This document shows, one piece after another, positions 8,074 to 17,886 of a stretch of 64,000 nt of DNA (the first letter of the stretch is position 1; each line of letters begins with the position of its first letter). The translations under genes were made by a program, and so were the position numbers. Under the pieces are notes generated by a model that saw only the letters and a list, made by a program, of their open reading frames with translations, did not search any database and had not been told where the DNA came from. The stretch lies in contig DS995276.1 in NCBI GenBank assembly GCA_000156115.1, forward strand, positions 3,814,620 to 3,878,619, in the 5' to 3' direction. The stretch is from Rhodobacteraceae bacterium HTCC2083 (GTDB taxonomy: Bacteria; Pseudomonadota; Alphaproteobacteria; Rhodobacterales; Rhodobacteraceae).

Positions 8074-9372
8074 ATGGATGATCCGATCTCAAAGCTTCCC
8101 AAATACGTCTTCCGGCGGGTCAATGGCTCGTATCGGTATAAGCGCAACGTGCCCAAAGCACTGCGGGAGGTGATTCCCAAGGCGACTGTGTATCGCCAGC
8201 TGGGGGATAGCTACGATGAGGCAATCAGGAGGCTTCCTGTGGTCCATGCTAAGGTGGAAGCGTTGTTCGACCAAGAGCGTAGCACACCCAACAGTGTTCG
8301 CGCTAAGTCCATTGTCCGTGAGCGCCTGGACGAGTGGCACGCAGAGGTGTTTGCCGACGGGGTGGTTGATCCTGAGTGGGATATCACAAATGATTTCCGG
8401 GAGCTTGCTATAGAACTCGAGGGCAGCACACCGCCCGAAGTGGTACGCCAGGTCGGCAGTGCGCGACTGTCTCCAGAGCCAATGACCCTGCATAAGGTCC
8501 TATCTGACTACTACGCCTACAAATGTGACGACAGTGTTGGGGACAAAGCCCTCAAGACCCGCATTGAACGGATCCGCAAGGACCTCGTGATTGCACTGGG
8601 TAAGAACAGGGTGGAGTGGACACCCCTTGCTGACATCACCCGAGCTGATGCCAACACGTTCCGGGACTACCTGCTAAACCGTATGGCTCCTAACTCCGTT
8701 GTTCGCACCGTTGGGGTCATCAAGGCGGCCATGAACCATGTGATCATCGAGAACGACCTGGAGCAGCGTAACGTATTCCAAGGGATCAAGATCAAGGGAG
8801 CCGGTGCCAGTAAGGATGACCGCTTGCCGATGACTGATGACCAGCTGGAGATGCTACTGCCAGAGTATCAGGCAAATCCCACAGCCTATGCCCTGCTTGT
8901 GACCCTTGCAGATACGGGGGCACGACTTGCTGAGATTGTAGGACTAGAAGCACAAGAACTCGACCTAGCTACGGGGTGCCTGCACATTCGCCACAACAGC
9001 CTACGACGCCTCAAGACCAAATCATCAGACCGCAACATTCCGCTGTCCCCCAGGGCCACAGAGTGCCTCAGACAGCAGCAAGTTGGGCTATCGGATACCA
9101 AACCCCTCTTCCCACAGTATGCCCGACCTCGTGGCAGTGATGCGGCCTCTGCCATGCTGATGAAGCGGCTAAGAACACAGATCACAGACAAGAAGGTGAC
9201 CATCCACTCTCTACGCCACCGCATGAAGGACAAGCTGAGAAACACCGGCTGTCCTGAGGCCATCTCCATGGCCATCCTAGGCCACAGCACCAACACAGTG
9301 GCTGCCAACTATGGCTCAGGGTATGCGCTGGAGGTCATGCTGGAGCACTTGGAGAAAGTCTGGGGGGAATGA
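8074..9372 (+). CDS. Tyrosine recombinase (site-specific integrase)
   Basis: 432 residues from ATG 8074 (an upstream start at 8035 is possible; neither has a strong ribosome binding site). The N-terminal part resembles DUF6538-type heads of island integrases (KYVFRRVNGSYRYKRNVPKALRE). A SAM-like core-binding domain spans about 135-245. The catalytic domain has Arg in ADTGARLAEIVGL, HSLRHRM as the HxxR box, LGHST and the nucleophile Tyr in VAANYGSGYAL. With the adjacent tRNA fragment and phased repeats it forms an integration module. It differs from the integrase at the left edge and probably belonged to another element. Confidence 0.9.
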   Translation: MDDPISKLPKYVFRRVNGSYRYKRNVPKALREVIPKATVYRQLGDSYDEAIRRLPVVHAKVEALFDQERSTPNSVRAKSIVRERLDEWHAEVFADGVVDPEWDITNDFRELAIELEGSTPPEVVRQVGSARLSPEPMTLHKVLSDYYAYKCDDSVGDKALKTRIERIRKDLVIALGKNRVEWTPLADITRADANTFRDYLLNRMAPNSVVRTVGVIKAAMNHVIIENDLEQRNVFQGIKIKGAGASKDDRLPMTDDQLEMLLPEYQANPTAYALLVTLADTGARLAEIVGLEAQELDLATGCLHIRHNSLRRLKTKSSDRNIPLSPRATECLRQQQVGLSDTKPLFPQYARPRGSDAASAMLMKRLRTQITDKKVTIHSLRHRMKDKLRNTGCPEAISMAILGHSTNTVAANYGSGYALEVMLEHLEKVWGE

Positions 9373-9442
9373 TGGCGAAGTGGACAAGTGGCAGGTCTGA
9401 GCGGACCCTCAACCAAAGCGCAGCGAACGGCAGGAAATAGCC

Positions 9443-10989
9443 GATTGTGTTGAAAAACTCTTGCTTGATCGAATGGTCAATCGCTGATTCAATTCCTTTA
9501 TTGATTGGGGGATTTGGCGATGATGGGACCAAAGCAGGAGGCGCAAGCGGCGCTGTTCTATGAGTTCTCTCCGGAGGATCACGTTCCACAAGATCACCTG
9601 CTGCGGTCGATTGATCGGTTTGTGGATTTGAGCGGCATCCGCGCGCATCTTTCGGATTTCTATAGCCATACAGGCCGTCCTTCAATTGATCCTGAGTTAC
9701 TGATCCGGATGCTGCTCGTTGGGTATTGCTCTGGCATCAGGTCCGAACGCCGCCTGTGCGAGGAGGTGCATCTGAACCTGGCATATCGATGGTTTTGTCG
9801 CCTTGATCTGACGGACCGGATTCCTGATCACTCCAGCTTTTCCAAGAACCGTCACGGTCGCTTCCGCGAGAGTGATCTTCTGCGCCACGTATTTGAGACG
9901 ACCGTCGCGCGTTGCATGGAGGAAGGGCTCGTGGGCGGTCAGGGATTTGCCGTGGATGCCAGTTTGATAAGCGCTGATGTCCAGAAACAGAACTCCAGCA
10001 ACCCTGATGATTGGGCAGCCCGTATGACCGACCCCGATGATGCACCACGTGCTGTACGGGAATATCTCGACACCTTGGACGACGAGGCCTTTGGTGCGGC
10101 TACGACAACCAAGCCCAAGTTCACTGCTCATGCCGATCCGGCCAGCCAATGGACAGCCGCACGCAAAGGTCCCGCTTTCTTTGCCTATTCTACCAACTAT
10201 CTGATCGATACAGATCACAGTATCATCGTTGATGTGGATGCCAGCCGCTCGAACAGAACCGCCGAGGTTGGTGCCATGCGCAAGATGATCGACCGAACCG
10301 AAGAGTGCTTTGGCTTGAAGCCGGATTGGATCGCCGCAGATACGGCCTATGGGTCTTCTGACAACCTTGTTTGGCTGACCACAAAACGTAAGATCCTGCC
10401 CTTCATTCCCGTCTTTGATAAGGGCGAGCGTACTGATGGAACTACTCCAGATCAGACTTCACTTGGGATGATGAGAACGACCGCTACATCTGTCCTGGCG
10501 GCAAAGAGATGAAGCATACGAGGCGCACCTATTCCGATCCCGCCCGGAACGCTCCAGAATGGAAAGCGCGCAAATACCGGGCCCTTAAATCTGATTGCAC
10601 CGATTGCCCATTAAAAGCCAAATGCTGCCCAAAAACAGAAGCGCGCGCGATCCACCGCGAGAAATATGAGATCATCCGAGAATTTGCCCGTCAATGTACA
10701 GCATCAGACTTCAATCAAACCGCACAGAACCGCCGAAAGAAAGTCGAGATGCTCTTCGCCCACCTCAAACGCATCCTTGGCTTGGCCAGGCTCCGATTGC
10801 GCGGCCCATACGGCGTCCAAGATGAATTTACCCTCGCAGCAATCGCCCAAAACCTTCGGAAACTCGCAAAACTCAAGCCGTTGGTGCCCGCCACAGGCTA
10901 ACATCGTGGTCGACATACAGACGTCCAAGTAAAATCAATGCGATAACCCTCTTCGAAAGGCTGAAACCAACGAGTTTTTCAACACAATC
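9443..10989 (+). mobile_element. IS1182-type insertion sequence with perfect ends and 4-bp duplication
   Basis: The ends are perfect 18-bp inverted repeats, GATTGTGTTGAAAAACTC at 9443-9460 and its complement at 10972-10989. AGCC occurs on both sides (9439-9442 and 10990-10993), a 4-bp target duplication. The element is 1547 bases and holds one transposase gene broken by a frameshift. Intact ends and duplication suggest recent insertion, about 70 bases after the integrase stop. Confidence 0.9.
9505..10901 (+). pseudogene. IS1182-family transposase, frameshifted
   Basis: The first frame (9505 to about 10445) encodes the N-terminal domain (DHLLRSIDRFVDLSGI, RPSIDPELLIRMLL) and the first two catalytic Asp residues in GFAVDASLI and WIAADTAYGS. 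It then loses homology at RTDGT-T. The next frame resumes exactly with SRSDFTWDDENDRYICPGGKE, the Cys cluster CTDCPLKAKCC and the final catalytic Glu region RRKKVEMLFAHLKRI, to 10901. One missing base near 10444 (expected GTFSRSDF) explains this. Joined, the product would be about 465 residues, normal for the family. No slippery heptamer is present, so a deletion is more likely than programmed frameshifting. Confidence 0.88.
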
Positions 10990-11099
10990 AGCCCTGAGTG
11001 ACTGATGCTGCGGTGACGAGGAACGGCGGTTTTCGGACAAGACCATAGGTGTTTACGCTTAAAGCATGCCCGATAGCGTGTCAGAAGATGAGACAGAGC

Positions 11100-12086
11100 C
11101 TAGTCGCCGGTCGCTTCAAAACATGCAACACTGCCTGCTTCGGAATTGCGAGCCGAGGGGATTTCGCGCTTGCAATACTCCGTGGCAATGGGACAACGAG
11201 GATGAAACGTACATCCCGAAGGTGGGTTGATCGGATTCGGGATTTCACCATCCGGACGCGCAACTTCGCGCCCCGTCATGTCCAGATCTGGGATCGCGTT
11301 TAGCAACATTTTAGTGTAGGGGTGGCGCGGATTGCGGAACAGTTCTTTGCCATCTGCAACTTCAACCAATCGCCCTAGATACAGGACGCCAATCCTATTT
11401 GCCATATGACGCACGACGGATAGGTCGTGGCTGATAAACAGATAGGTCAACCCAAGTTCATCTTGCAAATCGCGCATCAAGTTTAGAATTTGCGCCTGGA
11501 CCGACACATCCAGCGCAGAGGTCGGTTCATCACAGACGATGAACTCCGGATTGGAAGAAAGGGCACGGGCAATTGCGATCCGCTGTCGTTGACCGCCCGA
11601 GAATTCGTGCGGAAATTTGACACCGTCTTTGGCGGACATTCCTACAAGCTCGAGCAGTTCTTCAACGCGCTTGTGTCGCGCGCTTTCAGAGCTCTCCATA
11701 TCAAATTTGCGCAATGGCTCTGCGATGATCTTATTCACCCTCCAGCGCGGGTTGAGGCTGGCAAAAGGGTCTTGAAAAATCATCTGATACCGCTGGCGCA
11801 GCGCACGCATTTCAGCCCCACCCGGCTGGAACAGATCAATGCCGTCAAAATCAATTTTGCCTTGGCTGGCACTTAACAGACCTACAATCATTTTGGCGAT
11901 TGTGGACTTTCCCGAACCGGATTCACCAACAAGAGCGAATGTTTCACCCCGACGAATTTCTAGGGAAACACCGTTCACTGCAAGCAGCAGTTTTTTCTCT
12001 TCTCGCTCGATGACCCTGTTGAGCCAGGGTTTGGAGACATCAAAAATGCGCGTCAGATTCTCTACATTAACCAGGGTGTCTTTCAA
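11100..12086 (-). CDS. Peptide/nickel-type ABC transporter ATPase (DppF/OppF-like)
   Basis: About 328 residues if started at the TTG at 12086, which overlaps the stop of the gene before it (TTGA) and has AGAGGGAG at good distance; an ATG at 12119 is the alternative. It shows Walker A GESGSGKST, signature FSGGQRQRIAIARAL and Walker B FIVCDEPTSALD, plus the C-terminal oligopeptide-transporter extension with CTFHPRCPIATEYC, whose Cys residues may bind an Fe-S cluster in this subfamily. It powers uptake together with the next three genes. It is the last gene of the five-gene minus-strand operon. Confidence 0.92.
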   Translation of the reverse strand: MKDTLVNVENLTRIFDVSKPWLNRVIEREEKKLLLAVNGVSLEIRRGETFALVGESGSGKSTIAKMIVGLLSASQGKIDFDGIDLFQPGGAEMRALRQRYQMIFQDPFASLNPRWRVNKIIAEPLRKFDMESSESARHKRVEELLELVGMSAKDGVKFPHEFSGGQRQRIAIARALSSNPEFIVCDEPTSALDVSVQAQILNLMRDLQDELGLTYLFISHDLSVVRHMANRIGVLYLGRLVEVADGKELFRNPRHPYTKMLLNAIPDLDMTGREVARPDGEIPNPINPPSGCTFHPRCPIATEYCKREIPSARNSEAGSVACFEATGD

Positions 12087-13063
12087 GCGACCGCTCCCTC
12101 TTTTCTCATAAGATGGCAAGCCACGCGAGCCGTTCCAACGTCTTTTTCTTCAGGATGGTTTTGGCGGCAGACATCCATGGCCATTTCGCAGCGTGGCGCA
12201 AAAGCGCACCCCGGTGGCCGATCCGTCAGGCGTGGCATCGAGCCTGGAATCTGTGTGAGCCGATCGCCCTCCTGAGTGATCGTTGGGATCGATCCCATCA
12301 GGCCCTTTGTATAAGGATGCTGCGGGTGTTTGATCACATCGCGCACCGGCCCGATTTCGGCCATGCGTCCCGAATAGAGCACCGCCACCCGGTCGGCGGC
12401 TTCCGCAATGACACCCATGTCGTGGGTGATCAGAATCACAGACGCCCCGTGCTCAGAACACATCTTTTTCAACACGCCCACGATTTGGCTTTGCACGGAC
12501 ACGTCGAGGGCAGTTGTTGGCTCATCTGCAATGATCAGCTCTGGATCAGCACAAAGGGCCAAGGCGATCACAACCCGTTGACGCATGCCACCTGAGAATT
12601 GATGCGGGTAGTCATCAATCCGCAGATCGGCGGCTGGGATGCCAACCTTATCCAACAGTTCAATTGCCCGATCTCGCGCTTGTTTCTTTGAGATGTCCTT
12701 ATGGGTCAGGATGGTTTGGACCAATTGCTTAGCAACAGTATAAAGCGGGTTCAAGGACGTGAGGGGGTCTTGAAAGACCATCCCAATTTTGTCACCCCGG
12801 ATACGGCGCATCTTTTCAGAAGGAAGATTGTCAATCCGCTGACCTGCCAGATGTACCGTGCCCGCTGCAATACGACCCGGCGGGTCAATCAATCCTACAA
12901 TTGCGGACCCAGTGATGGACTTGCCCGCGCCGGATTCGCCAACAAGACCCAATACTTCGCCCCGCTCCAGATCAAAGCTGACTTTATCGACCGCCGTGAG
13001 GATTCCACGGCGCGTCGAGAATTCGACCACGAGGTCTTTGACGCCTAAAAGAGTATCACTCAT
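12083..13063 (-). CDS. Peptide-type ABC transporter ATPase (DppD/OppD-like)
   Basis: 326 residues. Walker A is GESGAGKSI, an unusual Ile where Thr/Ser plus Thr is common but frequent in DppD. The signature is FSGGMRQRVVIALAL and Walker B is LIIADEPTTALD; the C-terminal extension contains GCAFAPRCEMAMDVC. It forms a heterodimer with the DppF-like ATPase. A GAGGT ribosome binding site lies before the ATG. It is 4 bases from the preceding permease gene and overlaps the following gene by four bases, so the operon is tightly coupled. Confidence 0.93.
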   Translation of the reverse strand: MSDTLLGVKDLVVEFSTRRGILTAVDKVSFDLERGEVLGLVGESGAGKSITGSAIVGLIDPPGRIAAGTVHLAGQRIDNLPSEKMRRIRGDKIGMVFQDPLTSLNPLYTVAKQLVQTILTHKDISKKQARDRAIELLDKVGIPAADLRIDDYPHQFSGGMRQRVVIALALCADPELIIADEPTTALDVSVQSQIVGVLKKMCSEHGASVILITHDMGVIAEAADRVAVLYSGRMAEIGPVRDVIKHPQHPYTKGLMGSIPTITQEGDRLTQIPGSMPRLTDRPPGCAFAPRCEMAMDVCRQNHPEEKDVGTARVACHLMRKEGAVA

Positions 13064-13067
13064 GGTC

Positions 13068-14009
13068 TTACCTCAGCTTTGGGTTAAGGGCATCACGCAG
13101 CCAGTCGCCAAGCAGGTTCACCGCCAGAACTAGGGCCGCAAGCATTGCGCCGGGGAAGAATGTGATCCACCATTCGCCGGAAAACAGGAAATCATTTCCA
13201 GTTCTGATCATTGTGCCCAAAGAGGGTTGCGTGCCGGGAATTCCGACACCCAGAAATGACAGAGTGGCTTCGGTGATCACGGCCAGAGCCAGGTTAATTG
13301 TTGCGATGACCAGCACTGGACCCATGACGTTTGGAAGAACGTGACGCAGCATGATCAAGAATGGATGCAACCCGATCAGACGCGCGGCCTGCACGTATTC
13401 CTTGTTGCGCTCCACCAATGTGGAAGACCGTACCGTCCGGGCGTATTGCACCCAGAAAGACAGGCCAATGGAGATGACCAGGACCGTGAAAGCTGACCTT
13501 TCGCGATCCATTCCGCCGACCAAGGCATTTACCGTCCCATCAATCAACAGTGCGATCAAGATCGCTGGGAAGGACAGTTGAACATCCGCGACGCGCATGA
13601 TGATCGCATCAACTCGGCCCCCCATATAGCCCGCAACCAAACCCAGTGTGATCCCAAGAACCGCTGCGAAAGCCACAGAGACCAGACCGACCGCGAGTGA
13701 GATACGCGAGCCGTAAAGAATGGTTGAAAGGACATCACGCCCCTGATCATCGGTGCCAAGTAGATAATTAGGGTCCCCTTCAGCGTTCCATGCGGGCGGC
13801 AAAAGTGAATCCATCAGCGACAGGGACGCCAAATCAAACGGATCATGGGGCGAAATGATCGGAGCGAATAGCGCTGAGGCGAAGATTAGAAAAGTTACGA
13901 GTGCAGCGACCATCGTGACTTTGGAACGCGTAAAGGAATACCAGATGTCGCTGTCAAGCACGCGGGCGATCACGCTCATTTTTTCGTCTGTCTCTTTGTT
14001 CATGGACAT
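13068..14009 (-). CDS. Peptide-type ABC transporter permease (DppC/OppC-like)
   Basis: 313 residues with an N-terminal membrane segment (about 33-53), a periplasmic segment with the family hallmark LLGTDDQGRDVLSTILYGSR, and five further membrane segments. The cytoplasmic EAA loop reads EYVQAARLIGLHPFLIMLRHVLPN. It pairs with the DppB-like permease to form the channel. Start may be the ATG at 14009 or the one at 14003. It lies 2 bases after dppB. Confidence 0.93.
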   Translation of the reverse strand: MSMNKETDEKMSVIARVLDSDIWYSFTRSKVTMVAALVTFLIFASALFAPIISPHDPFDLASLSLMDSLLPPAWNAEGDPNYLLGTDDQGRDVLSTILYGSRISLAVGLVSVAFAAVLGITLGLVAGYMGGRVDAIIMRVADVQLSFPAILIALLIDGTVNALVGGMDRERSAFTVLVISIGLSFWVQYARTVRSSTLVERNKEYVQAARLIGLHPFLIMLRHVLPNVMGPVLVIATINLALAVITEATLSFLGVGIPGTQPSLGTMIRTGNDFLFSGEWWITFFPGAMLAALVLAVNLLGDWLRDALNPKLR

Positions 14010-14011
14010 GA

Positions 14012-14983
14012 CTAAGCCTTCTCAATGCGGATGCGCGGGTCGACAACGACGTAAAGGATGTCGACGATCAGGTTGATGAAAACAAAGAGAAAAGCGATCA
14101 TGAGAAGGTACGCTGCCATGATCGGTACATCGACGTCTTGCACCGCTTGCAGGAACATCAGCCCAATACCCGGCCACTGAAAGACGGTTTCGGTGATAAT
14201 GGCAAAAGCAATGATCGACCCAAGTTGCAGACCAGTGATTGTGATGACGGGGATCATCGTGTTTTTCAAAGCATGCCCAAAGTGGACAGCCCGCGGGGTT
14301 AGCCCCCTTGCGCGGGCAAATTTGATAAAGTCGCTGCGCAGGATTTCCATCATCTCAGATCGCACCAACCGCATGATCAACGTCATCTGGAACAATCCCA
14401 AAGTGATCGCCGGCAAAATCAGCGCTTTCAAACCAGAGACTGTGAGCAATCCGGTGGACCATCCTGCAATGTCAACAACCTCTCCGCGTCCAAAACTTGG
14501 AAGCTTCTGCAGTTGAACCGAAAAGACATAGATCAGCAGAATACCGATCAAGAATGTCGGCAAGGAAATACCGACAAGCGAGATCGCCTGGAACAGCTTT
14601 GTCAGAACACTGTCTTTATAGAGGGCTGTGAATACGCCCATCGGAATACCTGCACATAAAGCGAAAATGGCCGAGACCAGAGCCAGTTCGAGCGTTGCAG
14701 GCAATCGATCTCCTAGCATGTCTGCAACGGGACGTTTGAATTGATAGGATGTTCCAAAATCGCCCATGGCAGCGCTGGAAATGAAATTCCAATACTGCAT
14801 TGGCAATGGCGCGTTCAACCCGAGTGTCTCCCTCAGACGTTCGCGGTCTTCGATAGAGGTTTCTAAACCGACCATCTGGTCGACCGGATCACCGACAAAA
14901 CGAAACATAACGAATGCAATCAAACCAACGACCAGCATGACGACAATGGATTGTACGAAGCGTTTTATAATGAATGCGAGCAT
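14012..14983 (-). CDS. Peptide-type ABC transporter permease (DppB/OppB-like)
   Basis: 323 residues, normal for DppB. The N-terminus carries the family pattern LAFIIKRFVQSIVVMLVVGLI followed by FVGDPVDQMVG and LGLNAPLPMQYWNF. Six membrane segments are visible and the EAA loop reads DFIKFARARGLTPRAVHFGHALKN. It forms the inner membrane channel with the DppC-like protein. It is separated from the binding-protein gene by 79 bases that contain a strong hairpin, which probably lowers its expression relative to the binding protein. Confidence 0.93.
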   Translation of the reverse strand: MLAFIIKRFVQSIVVMLVVGLIAFVMFRFVGDPVDQMVGLETSIEDRERLRETLGLNAPLPMQYWNFISSAAMGDFGTSYQFKRPVADMLGDRLPATLELALVSAIFALCAGIPMGVFTALYKDSVLTKLFQAISLVGISLPTFLIGILLIYVFSVQLQKLPSFGRGEVVDIAGWSTGLLTVSGLKALILPAITLGLFQMTLIMRLVRSEMMEILRSDFIKFARARGLTPRAVHFGHALKNTMIPVITITGLQLGSIIAFAIITETVFQWPGIGLMFLQAVQDVDVPIMAAYLLMIAFLFVFINLIVDILYVVVDPRIRIEKA

Positions 14984-15029
14984 AGCTATCCTATGGTACC
15001 GCTACACGGCCCCTTTTTATGGTGAGCAT

Positions 15030-15055
15030 GGCCCTGCGACGTTTCCCGCAGGGCC
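15030..15055 (-). terminator. Hairpin between binding-protein and permease genes
   Basis: GGCCCTGCG (15030-15038) and CGCAGGGCC (15047-15055) form a perfect 9-bp stem with an 8-base loop, just after the binding-protein stop. No long T-run follows in the minus direction, so it may stabilise the upstream mRNA or act as a partial terminator, giving more binding protein than permease. Confidence 0.6.
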
Positions 15056-15062
15056 GTTGGTC

Positions 15063-16655
15063 TTAGTTCTTGGTGATATGCTCAAATCGCAGAACATTAT
15101 CCGCACGTTGGGCGACGCTCACATCGTTTGACACCCCCCAAGCGAGACCTTGCTGGTGCAGCGGCAGGTACCCGACTTCGTCCGTGACGATCCTGTAGGC
15201 TTGCGTTACGAGATCCAGACGTTTCGCGGCATCGTTTTCAACAAGAATTTCCTTTGCAAGCGCGTCAACTTCTGGGTTGCAATACCCACCAATGTTGAAC
15301 TGACCGCCTTTCCCAGCATCGTCACGGCACCCATAGAGGTTGGCAAAGATGTTGTGGCTATCCAAAGAACCCGGTGTCCAGCCCAGTAAGTAAAACGAAG
15401 TTTCGTACCCACCGGATGCCAGAATTTTTGCAAAGAACTGTGCCTTTGGCTGCGCGTTCACGTTCACCTTTACGCCAACTTTCGCCATCATCGCAGCAAC
15501 GGCCTGACAGATGGATTCATCATTGACATAGCGGTCATTCGGGCAGTCGATCCGAATTTCAAACCCTTCTGGATACCCTGCCTCTGCCAACAGGGCTTTC
15601 GCTTTTTCCGGATCATATGCAAGACGCTCAAACTGGTCCGCATTGTCTAAGAGAAACGGCGAGACCATGACGGCAGAAGGAGTGGCCTGCTTGCGCATGA
15701 TCCGCGCTGAAATCGCCTCGGCGTCAATCGCGTGATAGAATGCCTGGCGAACACGTATGTCTTTGAACGGGTTCTTGCCTGTTATCGAAGAATTCAACAG
15801 CTCGTCACGACGTTGATCCATGCCAAGGAAGATTGTGCGCAACTCAGGGCCTGTCAAAGCCGAAAGTGTGCTACTGGCGTCGATACGTTTGATGTCCTGG
15901 GTTGGCACAGGATAAACCATATCCAATTCACCTGACAGCAAAGCAGCGACGCGTGTGGCATCAGCGGAAATCGACGTGAAATTCACTGTATCGATGTTGA
16001 ATTCGCGGTTGTCCCAGTTCCACCAATTCTCATTGGCTTCGAACTTTGTGCTTACGCCAGAGGTGTGCTCAGAGATCTTGAACGGGCCTGTGCCGTTCGC
16101 CTTCAATGAAATTGTGGTTTCTGCAGTGTCTGAAGCCGAGGTCACACGCATAGAGTCATTGGCTTCTGCCCAGTCTTTGTCGATAATCGACCAAAGTTCC
16201 CACTCGTAGTGCAGGATTGGGTTGGGCGAGGCCAAAATGACGTCCACTGTATGGTCATCGACGATTTCGAACGTGGCATCGACCGGGACACGGCCTTTCA
16301 TGTCAGAGCCTTCAGAATTCAAGCGTTCGGCAGAAAACACAACGTCTTCAGCGGTGAAATCGTTCCCGTTGTGGAACTTAACGCCTTTGCGAAGGTGGAA
16401 GCGCCAGCGTGTCGGCTCGATAACTTCCCAACTCGTGGCCAATCCGGGCAGGATTTCCAGATTTGGACCGCGTTTGATCAAACCTTCGTAGACATTGGTG
16501 AGAATACCCAAGGTGAATGTTTCACGCAAAGTGTATGGATCAAGGCCTTTAAGGCTGCCTTGGAAGGCATAATCAAAGCTATTTTCAGCCATCGCAGAAG
16601 TTGCACAGGCGCCTGCCAATACTGATGCTGCTAGAAATCTTCCGAATTTGGACAT
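15063..16655 (-). CDS. Peptide-type ABC transporter solute-binding protein (family 5)
   Basis: 530 residues from ATG 16655; the upstream frame extension lacks support. Residues 1-23 (MSKFGRFLAASVLAG...AMA) form a signal peptide. The mature protein has the SBP_bac_5 landmarks: LVTSWEVIEPTRWRFHLRKGVKFHNGNDFTAEDVVFSAER and, near the C-terminus, IVTDEVGYLPLHQQGLAWGV. It captures peptides or related solutes in the periplasm for the Dpp-like permease. It is the first gene of the operon and is divergent from a LysR regulator. Substrate cannot be read from sequence; a nearby M20 amidohydrolase suggests a peptide or N-acyl amino acid. Confidence 0.92.
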   Translation of the reverse strand: MSKFGRFLAASVLAGACATSAMAENSFDYAFQGSLKGLDPYTLRETFTLGILTNVYEGLIKRGPNLEILPGLATSWEVIEPTRWRFHLRKGVKFHNGNDFTAEDVVFSAERLNSEGSDMKGRVPVDATFEIVDDHTVDVILASPNPILHYEWELWSIIDKDWAEANDSMRVTSASDTAETTISLKANGTGPFKISEHTSGVSTKFEANENWWNWDNREFNIDTVNFTSISADATRVAALLSGELDMVYPVPTQDIKRIDASSTLSALTGPELRTIFLGMDQRRDELLNSSITGKNPFKDIRVRQAFYHAIDAEAISARIMRKQATPSAVMVSPFLLDNADQFERLAYDPEKAKALLAEAGYPEGFEIRIDCPNDRYVNDESICQAVAAMMAKVGVKVNVNAQPKAQFFAKILASGGYETSFYLLGWTPGSLDSHNIFANLYGCRDDAGKGGQFNIGGYCNPEVDALAKEILVENDAAKRLDLVTQAYRIVTDEVGYLPLHQQGLAWGVSNDVSVAQRADNVLRFEHITKN

Positions 16656-16829
16656 TGTTTTCCCCGCTACGTGTTGTTGGCTCTCGTCTGCGGCGCGTCT
16701 GTTGAGCACGAACTAGGACGGAGACTGATTTTTGATATCTCGCAGGGTAGCTTTGAACCTTTGGATTGAATGAGAGCGAACTATTGAATAAAAAAAGCGA
16801 ACAATAGCATTGATTGATTGGGAATTGAT
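16656..16829. promoter_or_regulatory. Divergent control region of the peptide transporter and LysR
   Basis: 174 bases separate the two starts. CTATTG (16781-16786) and CAATAG (16802-16807) form an inverted pair around an A-rich spacer, close to the LysR start; this could be an autoregulatory site. The assignment is tentative. Confidence 0.35.
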
Positions 16830-17810
16830 ATGGATCTCCGGCAACTTCGCGCCTTTGTCGCCGTCGCAGAAGAACTGCACTTTCGCACTGCAGCAGAACG
16901 CCTTGGCATGGCGCAGGCCGCAATCTCTACTAAAATCAAAGACCTAGAGAGCGAGCTGGGATTTAAGTTGTTTTTCAGAACCACCCGGCATGTCAGCCTG
17001 ACGCAGGCAGGAGCGGTTTTTCTGGAGAGCGTGCGCGACACGTTGAACACACTGGAAAACGGCGTTGCAGCGGCAAGTGCTGCGGCAGACAACAGGCTTG
17101 ATCGTCTGCGCATCGGCGGGATTGATGGCGCTTTGATCTGGTATCTGCCGCCCATTCTGAGGGATTTCACCGCCAAGTTTCCCTCCGTCTCCCCAACAAT
17201 GACTGAATCGTCCAGTTCTGAAGATCAGATCGATAGTCTTGAAAGCCACCACATTGATATCGCGTTTTTCCGCCCTCCCACAATGCGCCCTGGGTTTAAA
17301 TTTGAGCTGCTTTTGCAAGAGCGCATCTACGTCGCTTTGCCCCGAAATCACAGGCTCGCCACAAGGACGGGGCCCGTCTCAATCAAAGAGCTGGCAGATG
17401 ATCCTGTCATCTCATATCCCATCCATGCCCGGCCACATCTCAACAGGCTCATTGTGAATGGTTTTGCCAAAGCTGGGGTGCGCCCGAAGATTATCATGGA
17501 AGTCATCGACAAGTTTACAACCCTTCAACTTGTTGCGCGCGGCATTGGTGTAGCCTTCGTTCCTGAATGGATAGGAGCCCTATACTTGCCTAACATGCCG
17601 CTGAGACCTTTGGCAGAAGAAGACCTCACACTTCAATTTGGTGTGGCCTGGCGCGAAAATGACCGCAACGAGACCCTGCGCGAATTCCTTATCCCGGTAC
17701 GCGAGCATGCCGCTAGCGGGCAGAAAAAACTTGATGATATCTGGGCAAGTAGAAGTGAGCAGCAAGACTGGGCAAGCAATTTGGACCATCGGTCCTGGGA
17801 TACGGAATAA
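16830..17810 (+). CDS. LysR-type regulator of the peptide transporter
   Basis: 326 residues from ATG 16830. The N-terminal helix-turn-helix is classic: MDLRQLRAFVAVAEELHF, then AAERLGMAQAAISTKIKDLE. The effector domain runs from about 90 to 300 and contains HIDIAFFRPP and LVARGIGVAFVPEW. A 25-residue polar tail follows. It is divergent from the binding-protein gene and 76 bases ahead of the amidohydrolase gene, so it probably controls both uptake and hydrolysis of one substrate. Confidence 0.92.
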   Translation: MDLRQLRAFVAVAEELHFRTAAERLGMAQAAISTKIKDLESELGFKLFFRTTRHVSLTQAGAVFLESVRDTLNTLENGVAAASAAADNRLDRLRIGGIDGALIWYLPPILRDFTAKFPSVSPTMTESSSSEDQIDSLESHHIDIAFFRPPTMRPGFKFELLLQERIYVALPRNHRLATRTGPVSIKELADDPVISYPIHARPHLNRLIVNGFAKAGVRPKIIMEVIDKFTTLQLVARGIGVAFVPEWIGALYLPNMPLRPLAEEDLTLQFGVAWRENDRNETLREFLIPVREHAASGQKKLDDIWASRSEQQDWASNLDHRSWDTE

Positions 17811-17886
17811 TTATATAGAAAATTCCTGTTTATGAACGTCTTGGCAATTGCGTACCCTTTCTGCGAGCGTCAAACAGGAGACCGCT

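Noticed and set aside
10435-10510. Programmed frameshift in the IS1182 transposase
   Set aside because: No slippery heptamer or clear stimulatory structure was seen, and the missing base falls within a conserved GTFS segment; a deletion is simpler.
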